Positions 45,554-54,388 of a stretch of DNA of 64,000 bases are shown here, piece by piece. The notes under the pieces were generated by a model that was not told the origin of the DNA, ran no database searches, and saw only the letters and a program-made list of their open reading frames with translations. The translations under genes and the position numbers were made by a program. Source of the DNA: Enterococcus sp. MMGLQ5-1 (GTDB taxonomy: Bacteria > Bacillota > Bacilli > Lactobacillales > Streptococcaceae); contig NZ_JABJXU010000003.1 in the NCBI RefSeq assembly GCF_013155265.1, positions 1 to 64,000 of the forward strand, written 5' to 3'. The first letter of the stretch is position 1; every line of letters begins with the position of its first letter.

Positions 45554-46843
45554 ATGACTTATCAAGAAATACCACAATCGGTACAAGCCTTCATGGCCGA
45601 CATTACCCAAAAATGCAGTGAAACGCATCCAGATTGGGCTGAAAATTTTAACTTTGCCTTTGCCAACACCCTATTGACTACCGTTAAACGTCATGATGAT
45701 GGGACAACTTTTTTATTGACTGGTGACATTCCAGCAATGTGGCTGAGGGATTCAACGGCACAGGTTAGACCCTATTTGGTGATTGCCAAGGATGATTCAG
45801 ACTTAGCAGATATGATTTGTGGTTTAGTTAAAAAACAATTTTTCTATATTAATATCGATCCATACGCGAATGCCTTTAATGAAGCTGATAATGGCGCAGG
45901 ACATCAAGATGACCAAACAGCGATGAACGGTTGGATTTGGGAAAGAAAGTTTGAAATTGATTCGCTTTGTTACCCGATTCAATTGGCTTATTTGCTCTAT
46001 AAAAATACTGGTCGAACAGACCAATTTGATTACCAATTTATAAGTGGTGTTCAAAAAATACTTGACGTTTTTAAAATTGAGCAAAATCATGCGCAATCTG
46101 AGTATCGGTTTATTCGTGCGACCAAGCGACAAGAAGATACCTTACCAAATGATGGCTTGGGTAATCCTGTTGGTTATACAGGAATGATTTGGTCAGGCTT
46201 TAGACCGAGTGATGATGCCTGTCAATACGGCTATTTAGTGCCTTCAAATATGTTTGCAGTAGTTGTCTTAGGCTATTTGGAAGAAATTTTCACTACGATT
46301 TTGCAAGAAGCAGAATTAGCAGCTAGAGCCTCTCAGTTAAAAGAAGAGGTTAATGAAGGTATTCTTAAGCATGGCATGACCAGAAATGCTGCTGGAAAAA
46401 CAATTTTTGCTTATGAGGTGGACGGATTAGGTCATGCCACGGTAATGGATGATAGTAATGTACCTAACTTAATTTCGGCACCCTATTTGGGCTATATCCC
46501 AAGTGATAATGACATTTATCAAGCGACAAGAGCAACATTATTAAGTCAGGAAAATCCATACTATTATACTGGAAAATACGCACAGGGTATTGGGTCATCA
46601 CATACCCCAGATAATTATGCTTGGCCAATTGCGATGGCAATGACAGGCTTGACCGCAACCAAATCAACTGAAAAAGCGACAATTATCGATCAGTTAATTG
46701 TAACAGACGCTGGCACGCACCTAATGCACGAAAGCTTTGATGTTAATGATCCGACTCAATTTACGAGAGAGTGGTTTTCATGGGCGAATATGATGTATTG
46801 TGAAGCGGTAATGGATTATTTCGATATTCGTATTAATAAATAA
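45554..46843 (+). CDS. Glycoside hydrolase family 125, exo-alpha-1,6-mannosidase
   Basis: 429 residues, (alpha/alpha)6-barrel, metal-independent. LLTGDIPAMWLRDSTAQVRPYL, DDQTAMNGWIWERKFEIDSLCYPIQLAY, GMIWSGFRPSDDACQYGYLVPSNMFA, MDDSNVPNLISAPYLGY and FTREWFSWANMMYCEA follow the GH125 pattern. The Asp in RPSDDAC is the probable acid and Glu406 (TREW) the probable base. There is no signal peptide, so it acts on imported oligosaccharides. Pneumococcal GH125 trims alpha-1,6-mannose from N-glycans; here it is embedded in a uronate operon, an unusual partner set. Confidence 0.88.
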   Translation: MTYQEIPQSVQAFMADITQKCSETHPDWAENFNFAFANTLLTTVKRHDDGTTFLLTGDIPAMWLRDSTAQVRPYLVIAKDDSDLADMICGLVKKQFFYINIDPYANAFNEADNGAGHQDDQTAMNGWIWERKFEIDSLCYPIQLAYLLYKNTGRTDQFDYQFISGVQKILDVFKIEQNHAQSEYRFIRATKRQEDTLPNDGLGNPVGYTGMIWSGFRPSDDACQYGYLVPSNMFAVVVLGYLEEIFTTILQEAELAARASQLKEEVNEGILKHGMTRNAAGKTIFAYEVDGLGHATVMDDSNVPNLISAPYLGYIPSDNDIYQATRATLLSQENPYYYTGKYAQGIGSSHTPDNYAWPIAMAMTGLTATKSTEKATIIDQLIVTDAGTHLMHESFDVNDPTQFTREWFSWANMMYCEAVMDYFDIRINK

Positions 46844-46917
46844 GAGTGCTTAACATAACTAAAATGATTGTATATAACGTGATGAGAGCGTTCAGGATTT
46901 GGAAGTGAACTTAATTA

Positions 46918-47562
46918 ATGAAAAAAATTGACGTCTTAGAAAAAATAAAAGAAATTGGCTTGATTGCGGTCATTCGTGGTGATTCAAAAGCAGAGGCGAT
47001 AAGGATTAGTGAAGCGGCAGTTGCTGGTGGTATTACAGGTATTGAACTAACTTTCACCGTACCAGAAGCGGACTTGGCGATTAAAGAGCTTGTCAATCAA
47101 TACAAAGAAGCCCCTAGGGTTGTTGTCGGTGCTGGCACTGTTTTAGATGAAGTAACGGCGAGACTAGCGATTCTAGCAGGTGCTCAATTTATTGTCAGTC
47201 CATTTTTCAAAGCAGAAATTGCCACATTATGCAATGCTTATCAAATACCTTATCTACCAGGCTGCATGACAATCACTGAAGCGCATACCGCTCTTTCCTC
47301 TGGTGTTGATATTATTAAACTGTTTCCAAGTAATTTATATCAGCCTAATATAATTAAAGCATTTAAAGCCCCAATGCCGCAGCTAAATGTGATGCCAACG
47401 GGTGGTGTCACTCTTGATAATATGTCGGAATGGTTTAAAGCGGGTGCGGTTGCAGTTGGGATTGGTAGTGATTTAGTGAACCACCAAAAACCAGATGACA
47501 TCGCTTATACTAAAGCCGTTGCTAAGCAATTCGCTGAGCAATATGCCTTGATTGCGAGGTAA
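46918..47562 (+). CDS. eda: 2-keto-3-deoxy-6-phosphogluconate aldolase
   Basis: 214 residues, class I aldolase splitting KDPG into pyruvate and glyceraldehyde-3-phosphate. Schiff-base Lys134 is in VDIIKLFPSN and Glu43 in GIELTFTVPEA; GAGTVLDE, PGCMTITEA and MPTGGVTLDN are also typical. It starts 75 bp after the GH125 gene with a GGAAG ribosome site and ends 4 bp before kdgK. Confidence 0.95.
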   Translation: MKKIDVLEKIKEIGLIAVIRGDSKAEAIRISEAAVAGGITGIELTFTVPEADLAIKELVNQYKEAPRVVVGAGTVLDEVTARLAILAGAQFIVSPFFKAEIATLCNAYQIPYLPGCMTITEAHTALSSGVDIIKLFPSNLYQPNIIKAFKAPMPQLNVMPTGGVTLDNMSEWFKAGAVAVGIGSDLVNHQKPDDIAYTKAVAKQFAEQYALIAR

Positions 47563-47566
47563 AATG

Positions 47567-48565
47567 ATGAAAATTGTTACTTTTGGTGAACTTTTATTAA
47601 GGCTTTCTACTGAAAAAGGGATTCGTTTGGCAGATGCGCATGACTTGGCTGTTAACTATGGTGGGGGTGAGGCAAATGTTGCCATTTCTTTGGCTCATTT
47701 TGGGCATCAAGTGAAATTTATTAGCCAATTACCTGATAATTTGTTAGGAGTAGGAGCTTTGGCTCATCTTCGGCGCAATCAGGTAGATACATCAGCAATT
47801 ATGATGACAGGTAATCGTATTGGCACTTATTATTTAGAAGCTGGTATTGGCAATCGCTCAAGCCAAGTCATTTATGATCGGATGGCCTCTAGCTTTGCCG
47901 AAATTAGTGAGAATGTATGGCGAGAATCGGATATATTTGTAGATGTCGATATTTTCCATCTCTCTGGCATTACCTTGGCGTTGTCACCAGCCTTAGAAAA
48001 AGTGGCACTTGATTTGATTAAGCAAGCGAAAAAGGCGGGCTGTAAGATTAGCTTTGATATTAATTATCGGAGCAAGCTTTGGTCACAAGAAAAGGCAGCC
48101 ATAGTGATTCAAAGGATTTTACCCTTTGTTGATTATTGCTCTGCAGGTCAATTAGATGCACGTTTTTTATTAAATGTTTTGGCTGAAACTGAAACAGTGC
48201 CTTTAGAAATTTGCTATCAACGGATTTATCAAAAATATCCTAATATTGAATACTTTTTCTCAACGCAGCGAGAGAGTCAATCAGCATCACAAAATAGTCT
48301 CCAAGGCTTCATTTACCATCAAGGTAATCTAAAAAGTGCGAAGAAATATTTAATAAATCCAATTGTTGATCGCATTGGTGGTGGTGATGCATTTGCAGCA
48401 GGTATTTTACACGGTATATTATCGACATGGCCGGATCAGCTGACGATTGAATTCGCTACTGCGGCTACAGTTCTTAAGCATTCAGTAAAAGGGGACTGTA
48501 ATTCATTTTCCGAGCTAGAGGTGCTTGAGTTTATGACCAAATCAAGTGAAGATGTCGCCCGATGA
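47567..48565 (+). CDS. kdgK: 2-keto-3-deoxygluconate kinase (PfkB family)
   Basis: 332 residues from the second of two adjacent ATGs, spaced 7 bases from GAGG at the end of eda. KIVTFGELLLRLSTEKG is the KDG-kinase type N-terminus, VNYGGGEANVAISLAHFG binds sugar, and DRIGGGDAFAAGILHG carries the catalytic Asp274. It phosphorylates KDG to KDPG, feeding Eda. It completes the hexuronate pathway in this operon. Confidence 0.92.
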   Translation: MKIVTFGELLLRLSTEKGIRLADAHDLAVNYGGGEANVAISLAHFGHQVKFISQLPDNLLGVGALAHLRRNQVDTSAIMMTGNRIGTYYLEAGIGNRSSQVIYDRMASSFAEISENVWRESDIFVDVDIFHLSGITLALSPALEKVALDLIKQAKKAGCKISFDINYRSKLWSQEKAAIVIQRILPFVDYCSAGQLDARFLLNVLAETETVPLEICYQRIYQKYPNIEYFFSTQRESQSASQNSLQGFIYHQGNLKSAKKYLINPIVDRIGGGDAFAAGILHGILSTWPDQLTIEFATAATVLKHSVKGDCNSFSELEVLEFMTKSSEDVAR

Positions 48566-48640
48566 ATGTGCTTGTAGTTGAAAATAGTAATTATAAATAA
48601 CATTTAAATATTATTAATAGTAAAAAGGAGGATGATAGAG

Positions 48641-50212
48641 GTGTCAATAGCTTATATTCGTGTCCAGACAAATGAAGGTTGGTTTGAACTCAAGGAAGAA
48701 AAAGCAAGTTGTTGGATTTTACAAGATATTCAAGTTGCGCTGAAGGGTCAATCAGCTGAGCTAGAGGTTGAAATATCTGCCCAGACAAGCGCGATTAGTC
48801 GCCTTCAAATTGGTTGGGTAAACCGTTTACCTAATCAAGCTAATCTGATGGGGGATGCGTTTGAAAGAGCGTATGGCGATTTAGCATTTGCTAAAATTGA
48901 TTCTGAAAAAATTTTTCATTGGTATTTTTGCGCTAGTACAGCAGAAGCCAGTCATTGTTATGGCGTTAAGACAAGACCAAATGCACTTTGCGCTTGGACT
49001 GTTTGCGCACAGAGTATTGATTTATGGCTAGACATTAGAAATGGTAGCGAACCACTCGTTTTAGCCGGTCGGACATTAGAGGCTTGCACGATCGTCATTT
49101 CAGATTATCAAAAAGCTTCCTATGAAGCAGTTAGCGATTTTTGTCAAAAGATGGTTCATCAAAATGTGAGCTATAATGAAACAATTATTGGCTATAACGA
49201 TTGGTACCAAGCGTATGGTAATAATTCCGAGCAGTTAATCCTAGAGAGTACAGATTTTATCAAATCAATCTGGCCAGCGTCAGAGCAGGTTAAACCTTGG
49301 GTAGTTGTTGATGATGGCTGGCAGGTTGCACATTCTAGTCAGTATAATGGTGGTCCGTGGTCAGATTCTAATGATAAATTTGTTAATATGGCAGACTTAG
49401 CAGAAAAAATCCATGCGCGTGGTGCCAGAACAGGTATTTGGTTTCGACCATTACTGACAAAAGAAGCTATGCCAGAGGCACAAATATTGCATCATCAAGC
49501 GAATCAAGAAGTGATTCTGGATATCAGTCATCCAGATGTTTTAGAAAAAGTAGCCAAAGATGTTAAGCGAATTTCTGAATGGGGTTATGAATTAATCAAA
49601 CATGATTTTACGACTTATGATATTTTCGGTTGTTGGGGTAGAGAGATGGATTTAAACTATCAGCAGCAAGTAATTCATTTTTATGATAAAACTAAAACAA
49701 CTGCTGAAATTATTAATCATTTTTATGATGTCATTAAAAATGCCGCTGGCTCGACAATAATCATGGGCTGTAATACCATTAGTCATCTTTCAGCAGAGAT
49801 TTTTGAAATTATGCGTACAGGTGATGATACGAGTGGTAAGGATTTTAATCGAACTCGAAAAATGGGCGTTAATACACTTGCATTTAGAATGCCTCAACAC
49901 CGAATATTTTATTTATCTGATGCAGACTGTGTTGGTATTACAGAAGATATTAGCTGGCAGGATAATAAAAAGTGGTTAGATTGCCTGTCAACGAGTGGCA
50001 CCCCATTGTTTATCTCGTGCGATCCATCGAAATTAGATACACAGCAGATTAATGATTTAAAATTAGCGATTGAAAATGCATTAAAGATTAGTAAGTCCGC
50101 AATACCACTTAATTGGGAGGCTGATAGGCTACCGCAAGTCTGGTCAACAGAGCTTGGCAATCAAAAGTTTGAATGGTTTGAATTGCCAAGAGCATTTTTC
50201 AATTATATTTAA
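48641..50212 (+). CDS. GH36-like alpha-glycosidase (alpha-galactosidase-related)
   Basis: 523 residues from a GTG correctly spaced from AGGAGG (48626-48631); an ATG at 48632 touches that ribosome site. An N-terminal beta domain precedes a TIM barrel with VVVDDGWQ, GARTGIWFRPLLT, WGYELIKHDFTTYDIFG (candidate nucleophile Asp322) and EIMRTGDDTSG (candidate acid Asp395/396). This is the clan-D (GH27/GH36) arrangement, but the protein is shorter than the ~730-residue streptococcal Aga and lacks a signal peptide. The substrate may be an alpha-galactoside or another alpha-glycoside of the locus glycan. Confidence 0.72.
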   Translation: MSIAYIRVQTNEGWFELKEEKASCWILQDIQVALKGQSAELEVEISAQTSAISRLQIGWVNRLPNQANLMGDAFERAYGDLAFAKIDSEKIFHWYFCASTAEASHCYGVKTRPNALCAWTVCAQSIDLWLDIRNGSEPLVLAGRTLEACTIVISDYQKASYEAVSDFCQKMVHQNVSYNETIIGYNDWYQAYGNNSEQLILESTDFIKSIWPASEQVKPWVVVDDGWQVAHSSQYNGGPWSDSNDKFVNMADLAEKIHARGARTGIWFRPLLTKEAMPEAQILHHQANQEVILDISHPDVLEKVAKDVKRISEWGYELIKHDFTTYDIFGCWGREMDLNYQQQVIHFYDKTKTTAEIINHFYDVIKNAAGSTIIMGCNTISHLSAEIFEIMRTGDDTSGKDFNRTRKMGVNTLAFRMPQHRIFYLSDADCVGITEDISWQDNKKWLDCLSTSGTPLFISCDPSKLDTQQINDLKLAIENALKISKSAIPLNWEADRLPQVWSTELGNQKFEWFELPRAFFNYI

Positions 50213-50272
50213 GCTAAATTAGCTGAAGATTTAAATTAATAATTGTTAGTAAAATAAACTGAATTATTTCCT

Positions 50273-50975
50273 AAGGAGGTGGGACAAAAGACGTTTAGCA
50301 ACGTAAAAAGGTACTTTCTCTCTCTGATTAAAACTGTGAAAAATAGACGAGTCATTCGTTTATGCAGTCAGATGTTTTTTGTCTGACCGGATGACGTATT
50401 TATTTGAACCGTATTGAGAGAGAAATTTCGGTAAAGCAATGCGTTTACGCATTTTAGATAATCTAGCTTCAACGGCTTGAAAGTATCGGCATAAGCTGAA
50501 AAAATAATTCATGGCAACAATTGAACTAAACTTTTAAAGCTCTCCTTGGTCGCTTATAAAAGTAAGTTCAATTGCATACCTTGCCGACTAACTGCCTCAA
50601 ATTTCACTCTGAAATTCTCGGAGAGTAAGTCGTCATGGCAAAGAACGCCTTTTACTATTTTCCAGTCCTATGCTCAACTTTCAGAACGAGCCGTTTACGC
50701 ATTTTAGATAATCTGGCTTCAGCGACCAGCGTTTAGGAAATTAGAGAAAAAGTACGCACAAGCTAGTTTTGTATTCATGCACTTGTATCGCTACTTTTCT
50801 AGCTGATTTAACCCATTCAAGCTAAACGAGTATTTCAGCGACTTACGGAAAAGCTTATGGCAACGTCCCCTAAGAGGTTTTCAGCTTAGGCGTTGACTAG
50901 TCGTTGTCGCATTGTCCCCCGTAAATTACGAACAGTATGAAAGGGAGGTAGGACTTTTGTCTCACCTCCCTTTTG
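50273..50975. repeat. 703-bp modular intergenic element (one copy of each module)
   Basis: Ends: AAGGAGGTGGGACAAAAG (50273-50290) and CTTTTGTCTCACCTCC (50955-50970), complementary with one G-U, then CTTTT. A local hairpin AAAGGGAGGT (50941-50950) / ACCTCCCTTT (50965-50974) overlaps the 3' arm. Inside: nested-hairpin module at 50315-50425, the ~250-nt module at 50453-50702 (perfect 10-bp stem 50518-50527/50565-50574, TTGCC 50581-50585 / GGCAA 50637-50641), a restart of that module at 50703, a third hairpin region (50731-50800), and GTTGTCGCATTGTCC near the end as in 4786-4950. No convincing ORF. It fills the gap after the GH36-like gene. Confidence 0.8.
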
Positions 50976-51010
50976 GCATTTACCCGGATGTAGCTTATTT
51001 ATAAAGCTTT

Positions 51011-51460
51011 TTATTTATTTTGAAGTATCATATCTAGATGTGGGATGCCATCCTCAAGGTAGGAATCAGAGACTGCCTTGAAGCCAAAGGAAGCATAAAA
51101 GGCTTCAAGATAGCTTTGTGCTTGGATTTTCACCCTTTTTTTTGGAAAACGTTTGGTCACTTCGTCCATTGCGGTGGCAAAGAGCTTGCGACCTAATTTT
51201 AACTGCCGATACTCCTTGACAACGAGCACACGGCCAATGCTCATATACTCTTGATTAAAGGGGACAATTCTGGCATAAGCTAAAATTTGATTCTTATTTT
51301 TGAAGAAAACATGGATTGCTGAAATATCCTTGTCATCTACCTCCTGATAGGGACAATTTTGTTCAACGACAAAAACTTTGGTGCGCTCCTTAAGCAGATT
51401 AATCAGTTCTGATGGCGTTAATTGTTCAGTCGTTTTGATTACGGTTTCAAAATTTGTCAA
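51011..51460 (-). CDS. GNAT family N-acetyltransferase (ElaA-like)
   Basis: 149 residues. ERTKVFVVEQNCPYQEVDDKD is the ElaA-type N-terminal motif, and SIGRVLVVKEYRQLKLGRKLFATAMDE is the acetyl-CoA binding motif A. FYASFGFKAVSDSYLEDGIPHLDM is the usual C-terminal end. The start is TTG, set by AGGAGG ten bases upstream. A TTATTA-17 bp-TACAAT promoter with an extended TG lies at 51516-51544 on this strand. The acceptor substrate is unknown. Confidence 0.88.
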   Translation of the reverse strand: MTNFETVIKTTEQLTPSELINLLKERTKVFVVEQNCPYQEVDDKDISAIHVFFKNKNQILAYARIVPFNQEYMSIGRVLVVKEYRQLKLGRKLFATAMDEVTKRFPKKRVKIQAQSYLEAFYASFGFKAVSDSYLEDGIPHLDMILQNK

Positions 51461-51703
51461 AAGATATAAGCCTCCTAAAGTTGTAAATTGTTTAATTTTT
51501 AAGCAAATTACTCATATTGTATCATATATTTCAATTATTAATAAAGGCTGTCAAGCAGCTTAATCAGTTGTATTTAAAGTAGATTTTTAGCCGCCATAAT
51601 TAAAAAAATGTTTTGAAAAGAAGAGAATATCAAGTATTAAGCTAAGCAAATTTTTAGTGAATTTATCTGTATCCATATCCTAAATTTTATTCAAAGAAAA
51701 ATC

Positions 51704-51732
51704 TTGACTTTTTTAGACACTTCAAGTAAAAT
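51704..51732 (+). promoter_or_regulatory. rpsB promoter
   Basis: TTGACT (51704-51709), exactly 17 bp, TAAAAT (51727-51732). A strong sigma-A promoter giving a leader of about 120 nt. The stretch 51545-51703 holds nothing else I can support. Confidence 0.85.
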
Positions 51733-51738
51733 TATAAG

Positions 51739-51857
51739 CGTTGCTTAAGGGCAATAAACCACAGTCATTGCGTATTTATCTAGTGTTGCCAGGGATGGTG
51801 CTAGGTCGAGCTTGAAACAATGACGAGGAAAAAACAAACAAAGGTGGAAACAAAAAC
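51739..51857 (+). promoter_or_regulatory. Structured rpsB leader, probable S2 autoregulatory RNA
   Basis: The leader can fold with GTCATTG (51764-51770) pairing CAATGAC (51818-51824), enclosing a GC-richer stretch around 51783-51808; a small stem TTGC/GCAA (51741-51744/51751-51754) precedes it. Ribosomal-protein leaders of this kind commonly bind their own product; binding by S2 here is inference. Ribosome site AAAGGTGG follows. Confidence 0.45.
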
Positions 51858-52637
51858 ATGGCAGTAATTTCAATGAAACAATTACTAGAAGCTGGTGTTC
51901 ACTTCGGTCATCAAACACGTCGTTGGAACCCGAAAATGAAGAAATATATCTTCACAGAACGTAATGGTATCTACATTATCGATTTACAAAAAACAGTTAA
52001 ATTGGTAGATGCAGCTTACGAATACATGAGAAACGTTGCAGAAGAAGGCGGTATTGCTTTATTCGTTGGTACTAAAAAGCAAGCGCAGGATGCAATTAAA
52101 GAAGAAGCAATCCGTTCAGGTCAATACTATGTTAATCATCGTTGGTTAGGTGGTACATTGACTAATTGGGATACAATCCAAAAACGTATTGCCCGCTTAA
52201 AACAAATTAATAAAATGGAAGAAGATGGCACTTTTGAGGTTCTTCCTAAAAAAGAAGTTGTTTTACTAAACAAACAACGTGAACGTCTTGAAAAATTCTT
52301 AGGTGGTATTGCTGAAATGCCAAGAATTCCTGATGTAATGTACATTGTGGATCCTAAAAAGGAAAGAATTGCCGTTCAAGAAGCACATAAATTAAATATT
52401 CCAATCGTAGCAATGGTAGATACTAACTCTGATCCAGATGAAATTGATGTTGTAATTCCATCAAACGATGACGCAATTCGTGCAGTTAAATTAATTACTG
52501 CGAAAATGGCTGATGCATTTATCGAAGGAAATCAAGGTGAAGATCAAGTCGAAGCTGCTGACTTTGTAGCTGAGGATGGTCAAGAAGCCGTTTCAATCGA
52601 AGAAATCGTTGAAGTTGTTGAAGGCGACAACGCATAA
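51858..52637 (+). CDS. rpsB: 30S ribosomal protein S2
   Basis: 259 residues. [46 protein letters not shown] is the canonical N-terminus; [26 protein letters not shown] and [27 protein letters not shown] follow. The C-terminus has an acidic tail (EGDNA), as in streptococci. It is followed by a hairpin and tsf, the conserved bacterial pair. Confidence 0.99.
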   Translation: MAVISMKQLLEAGVHFGHQTRRWNPKMKKYIFTERNGIYIIDLQKTVKLVDAAYEYMRNVAEEGGIALFVGTKKQAQDAIKEEAIRSGQYYVNHRWLGGTLTNWDTIQKRIARLKQINKMEEDGTFEVLPKKEVVLLNKQRERLEKFLGGIAEMPRIPDVMYIVDPKKERIAVQEAHKLNIPIVAMVDTNSDPDEIDVVIPSNDDAIRAVKLITAKMADAFIEGNQGEDQVEAADFVAEDGQEAVSIEEIVEVVEGDNA

Positions 52638-52668
52638 TATTGCGTTAATTGGCTCAGTAATAAATTGA

Positions 52669-52703
52669 AACAGCAATAGGCAAGTGTCCGTTGCTGTTTT
52701 TTT
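52669..52703 (+). terminator. Partial terminator/attenuator between rpsB and tsf
   Basis: AACAGCAA (52669-52676) pairs with TTGCTGTT (52691-52698), followed by TTTTT. It probably lowers tsf transcription relative to rpsB, since tsf has no obvious promoter of its own. Confidence 0.75.
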
Positions 52704-52744
52704 AAAATATAACATTAATTAATATTAATAGGAGGCTTTTAATA

Positions 52745-53776
52745 ATGGCTGTAACAGCAAAACAAGTAAAAGAATTACGTGACCGTACGGGTGTCGGCAT
52801 GATGGATGCAAAAAAAGCATTAGTTGAAGTAGATGGCGATATGGATAAAGCAATCGATCTTTTACGTGAAAAGGGTATGGCAACTGCTGCTAAAAAATCT
52901 GACCGAATTGCTGCCGAAGGTTTGACTGGTATTTATGCTACTGGTAATACAGCAGCAATTGTTGAAATTAATTCGGAAACAGACTTCGTTGCCAAAAATG
53001 AGCAGTTTGTGAATTTAGTAAATGAAACAGCTCAATTAATTGCTGAAAATAAGCCTGAAACAAATGAAGCAGCATTAGCATTAAAAACTGCTGATGGTGA
53101 AACCCTAGAAGCTGCTTATATTAATGCAACACAGGTTATCGGTGAAAAAATTGCTTTCCGTCGTTTTGCGGTAATCGAAAAAGCTGATGATGAAAGCTTT
53201 GGTACCTATAAACATAATGGTGGTCGTATTGGTGTGGTGACAATCGTTAAAGGTGGCGACGAAGCTTTAGCTAAAAGCTTAGCAATGCATATTGCTGCCA
53301 TGAAGCCGCAAGTGCTTTCATATACTGATTTAGAACCTGAATTTATCGAAAAAGAAGTGACTGCATTAAAAGCAAGCCAAGAAATTGAAAATGAAGATCG
53401 CAAACGTACTGGTAAGACTTTATTACGTATTCCGACTTACGGTTCTCAATTGCAATTAACAGATGAAGTTTTAGCTGAAACTAAGGCAAATCTTGAAAAA
53501 GAATTAGCTGAACAAGGTAAGCCAGAAAAAATCTGGGACAAAATTATTCCAGGACAATTAGAAAAATTTGTGGTTGACAATACACAAATTGACCAACAAT
53601 ATACTTTGTTGGCTCAACTTTACGTATTAGACGACAAGAAAACAGTTGGCAAATTCTTAGAAGGCGTTAATGCTGAAATCAAATCATTTACCCGCTTTGA
53701 AGTTGGCGACGGTATTGAGAAAAAAGAAGATAACTTTGCCGAAGAAGTCATGGCACAAGCTAAAGGTGCGAAATAG
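52745..53776 (+). CDS. tsf: Elongation factor Ts
   Basis: 343 residues, the streptococcal length. [41 protein letters not shown] is the UBA-like N-domain, and [19 protein letters not shown] is the core TDFV motif that exchanges nucleotide on EF-Tu. [23 protein letters not shown] and the C-terminal dimerisation segment follow. AGGAGG precedes the ATG. Confidence 0.98.
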   Translation: MAVTAKQVKELRDRTGVGMMDAKKALVEVDGDMDKAIDLLREKGMATAAKKSDRIAAEGLTGIYATGNTAAIVEINSETDFVAKNEQFVNLVNETAQLIAENKPETNEAALALKTADGETLEAAYINATQVIGEKIAFRRFAVIEKADDESFGTYKHNGGRIGVVTIVKGGDEALAKSLAMHIAAMKPQVLSYTDLEPEFIEKEVTALKASQEIENEDRKRTGKTLLRIPTYGSQLQLTDEVLAETKANLEKELAEQGKPEKIWDKIIPGQLEKFVVDNTQIDQQYTLLAQLYVLDDKKTVGKFLEGVNAEIKSFTRFEVGDGIEKKEDNFAEEVMAQAKGAK

Positions 53777-53801
53777 GCTAGTTCGCCAACTTCGTTCACC
53801 C

Positions 53802-53887
53802 CTGTCGAAAATGCTTGCATTTTTGACAGAAAAGAAAGCAAGCTAAAACGATAGATAAAAGACAAGTCTTGTGCTTGTCTTTTTTTT
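53802..53887 (+). terminator. Two hairpins ending the rpsB-tsf transcript
   Basis: First: CTGTCGAAAATGC / GCATTTTTGACAG (53802-53829), near-perfect, without a long T-run. Second: AAAAGACAAG (53857-53866) / CTTGTC (53874-53879) followed by eight T, a classical terminator. Confidence 0.85.
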
Positions 53888-54136
53888 GGCCTAGTAATAA
53901 ATATAAAATGAAAATAAAGCTTTTATTCGCAAAAAGGAATTTTTTTAGGAAAAGGGGAGCAAGCGTACAGCTGAAAATATTTTCCTTACGATTATATCAC
54001 CGAAGTCATTTGTAGCATAGTGATAAAATGGAGAAAATAGTGTGGTCTTCTTTGTTAAACTATACTAACAAGCCAATTAAAAAAATTCCAGCCTAATCTT
54101 GCTCTTTTTTGGAACCATAATAAATTGGACTGAATC

Positions 54137-54318
54137 TATAATATGGATTTGGGCTTGTTTCTCGGAAGCAATGCTGGTCTCACAATAAAACGACAAATCT
54201 TGAGCAACACAAAAAGCAGCACTAAGCATGCTGCCACATCATATAGACAAACGCTCGATTATATTTCGGCATTTGTCTACATTCTGAAATTTCCAGCATG
54301 TACTGGAAATTTTTTTAT
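54137..54318 (+). ncRNA. Candidate small structured RNA with its own terminator
   Basis: TATAAT (54137-54142) could be a -10, though no good -35 is found. After it come four hairpins in about 160 nt. These are TTGTTTC-TCG-GAAGCAA (54155-54171), GCAGCA/TGCTGC with a 7-nt loop (54216-54234), TAGACAAA/TTTGTCTA (54244-54279) and AAATTTCCAG/CTGGAAATTT (54287-54312), the last running into TTTTTT. A + strand terminator here has no protein gene to serve, since the next gene is on the opposite strand, so an RNA gene is the simplest reading. A 66-codon frame overlapping it shows no family resemblance. The rest of 53888-54136 shows nothing I can name. Confidence 0.45.
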
Positions 54319-54388
54319 TTGCTCAATTATTTATAGACTGTAAATTTTGGATATGAACCAATCTTTTGCTCTTTTTTGTCTAAATTAA

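Noticed and set aside
54143-54343. 66-codon frame downstream of tsf
   Set aside because: No ribosome site or recognisable domain. It runs across several hairpins and a terminator, which fits an RNA better.
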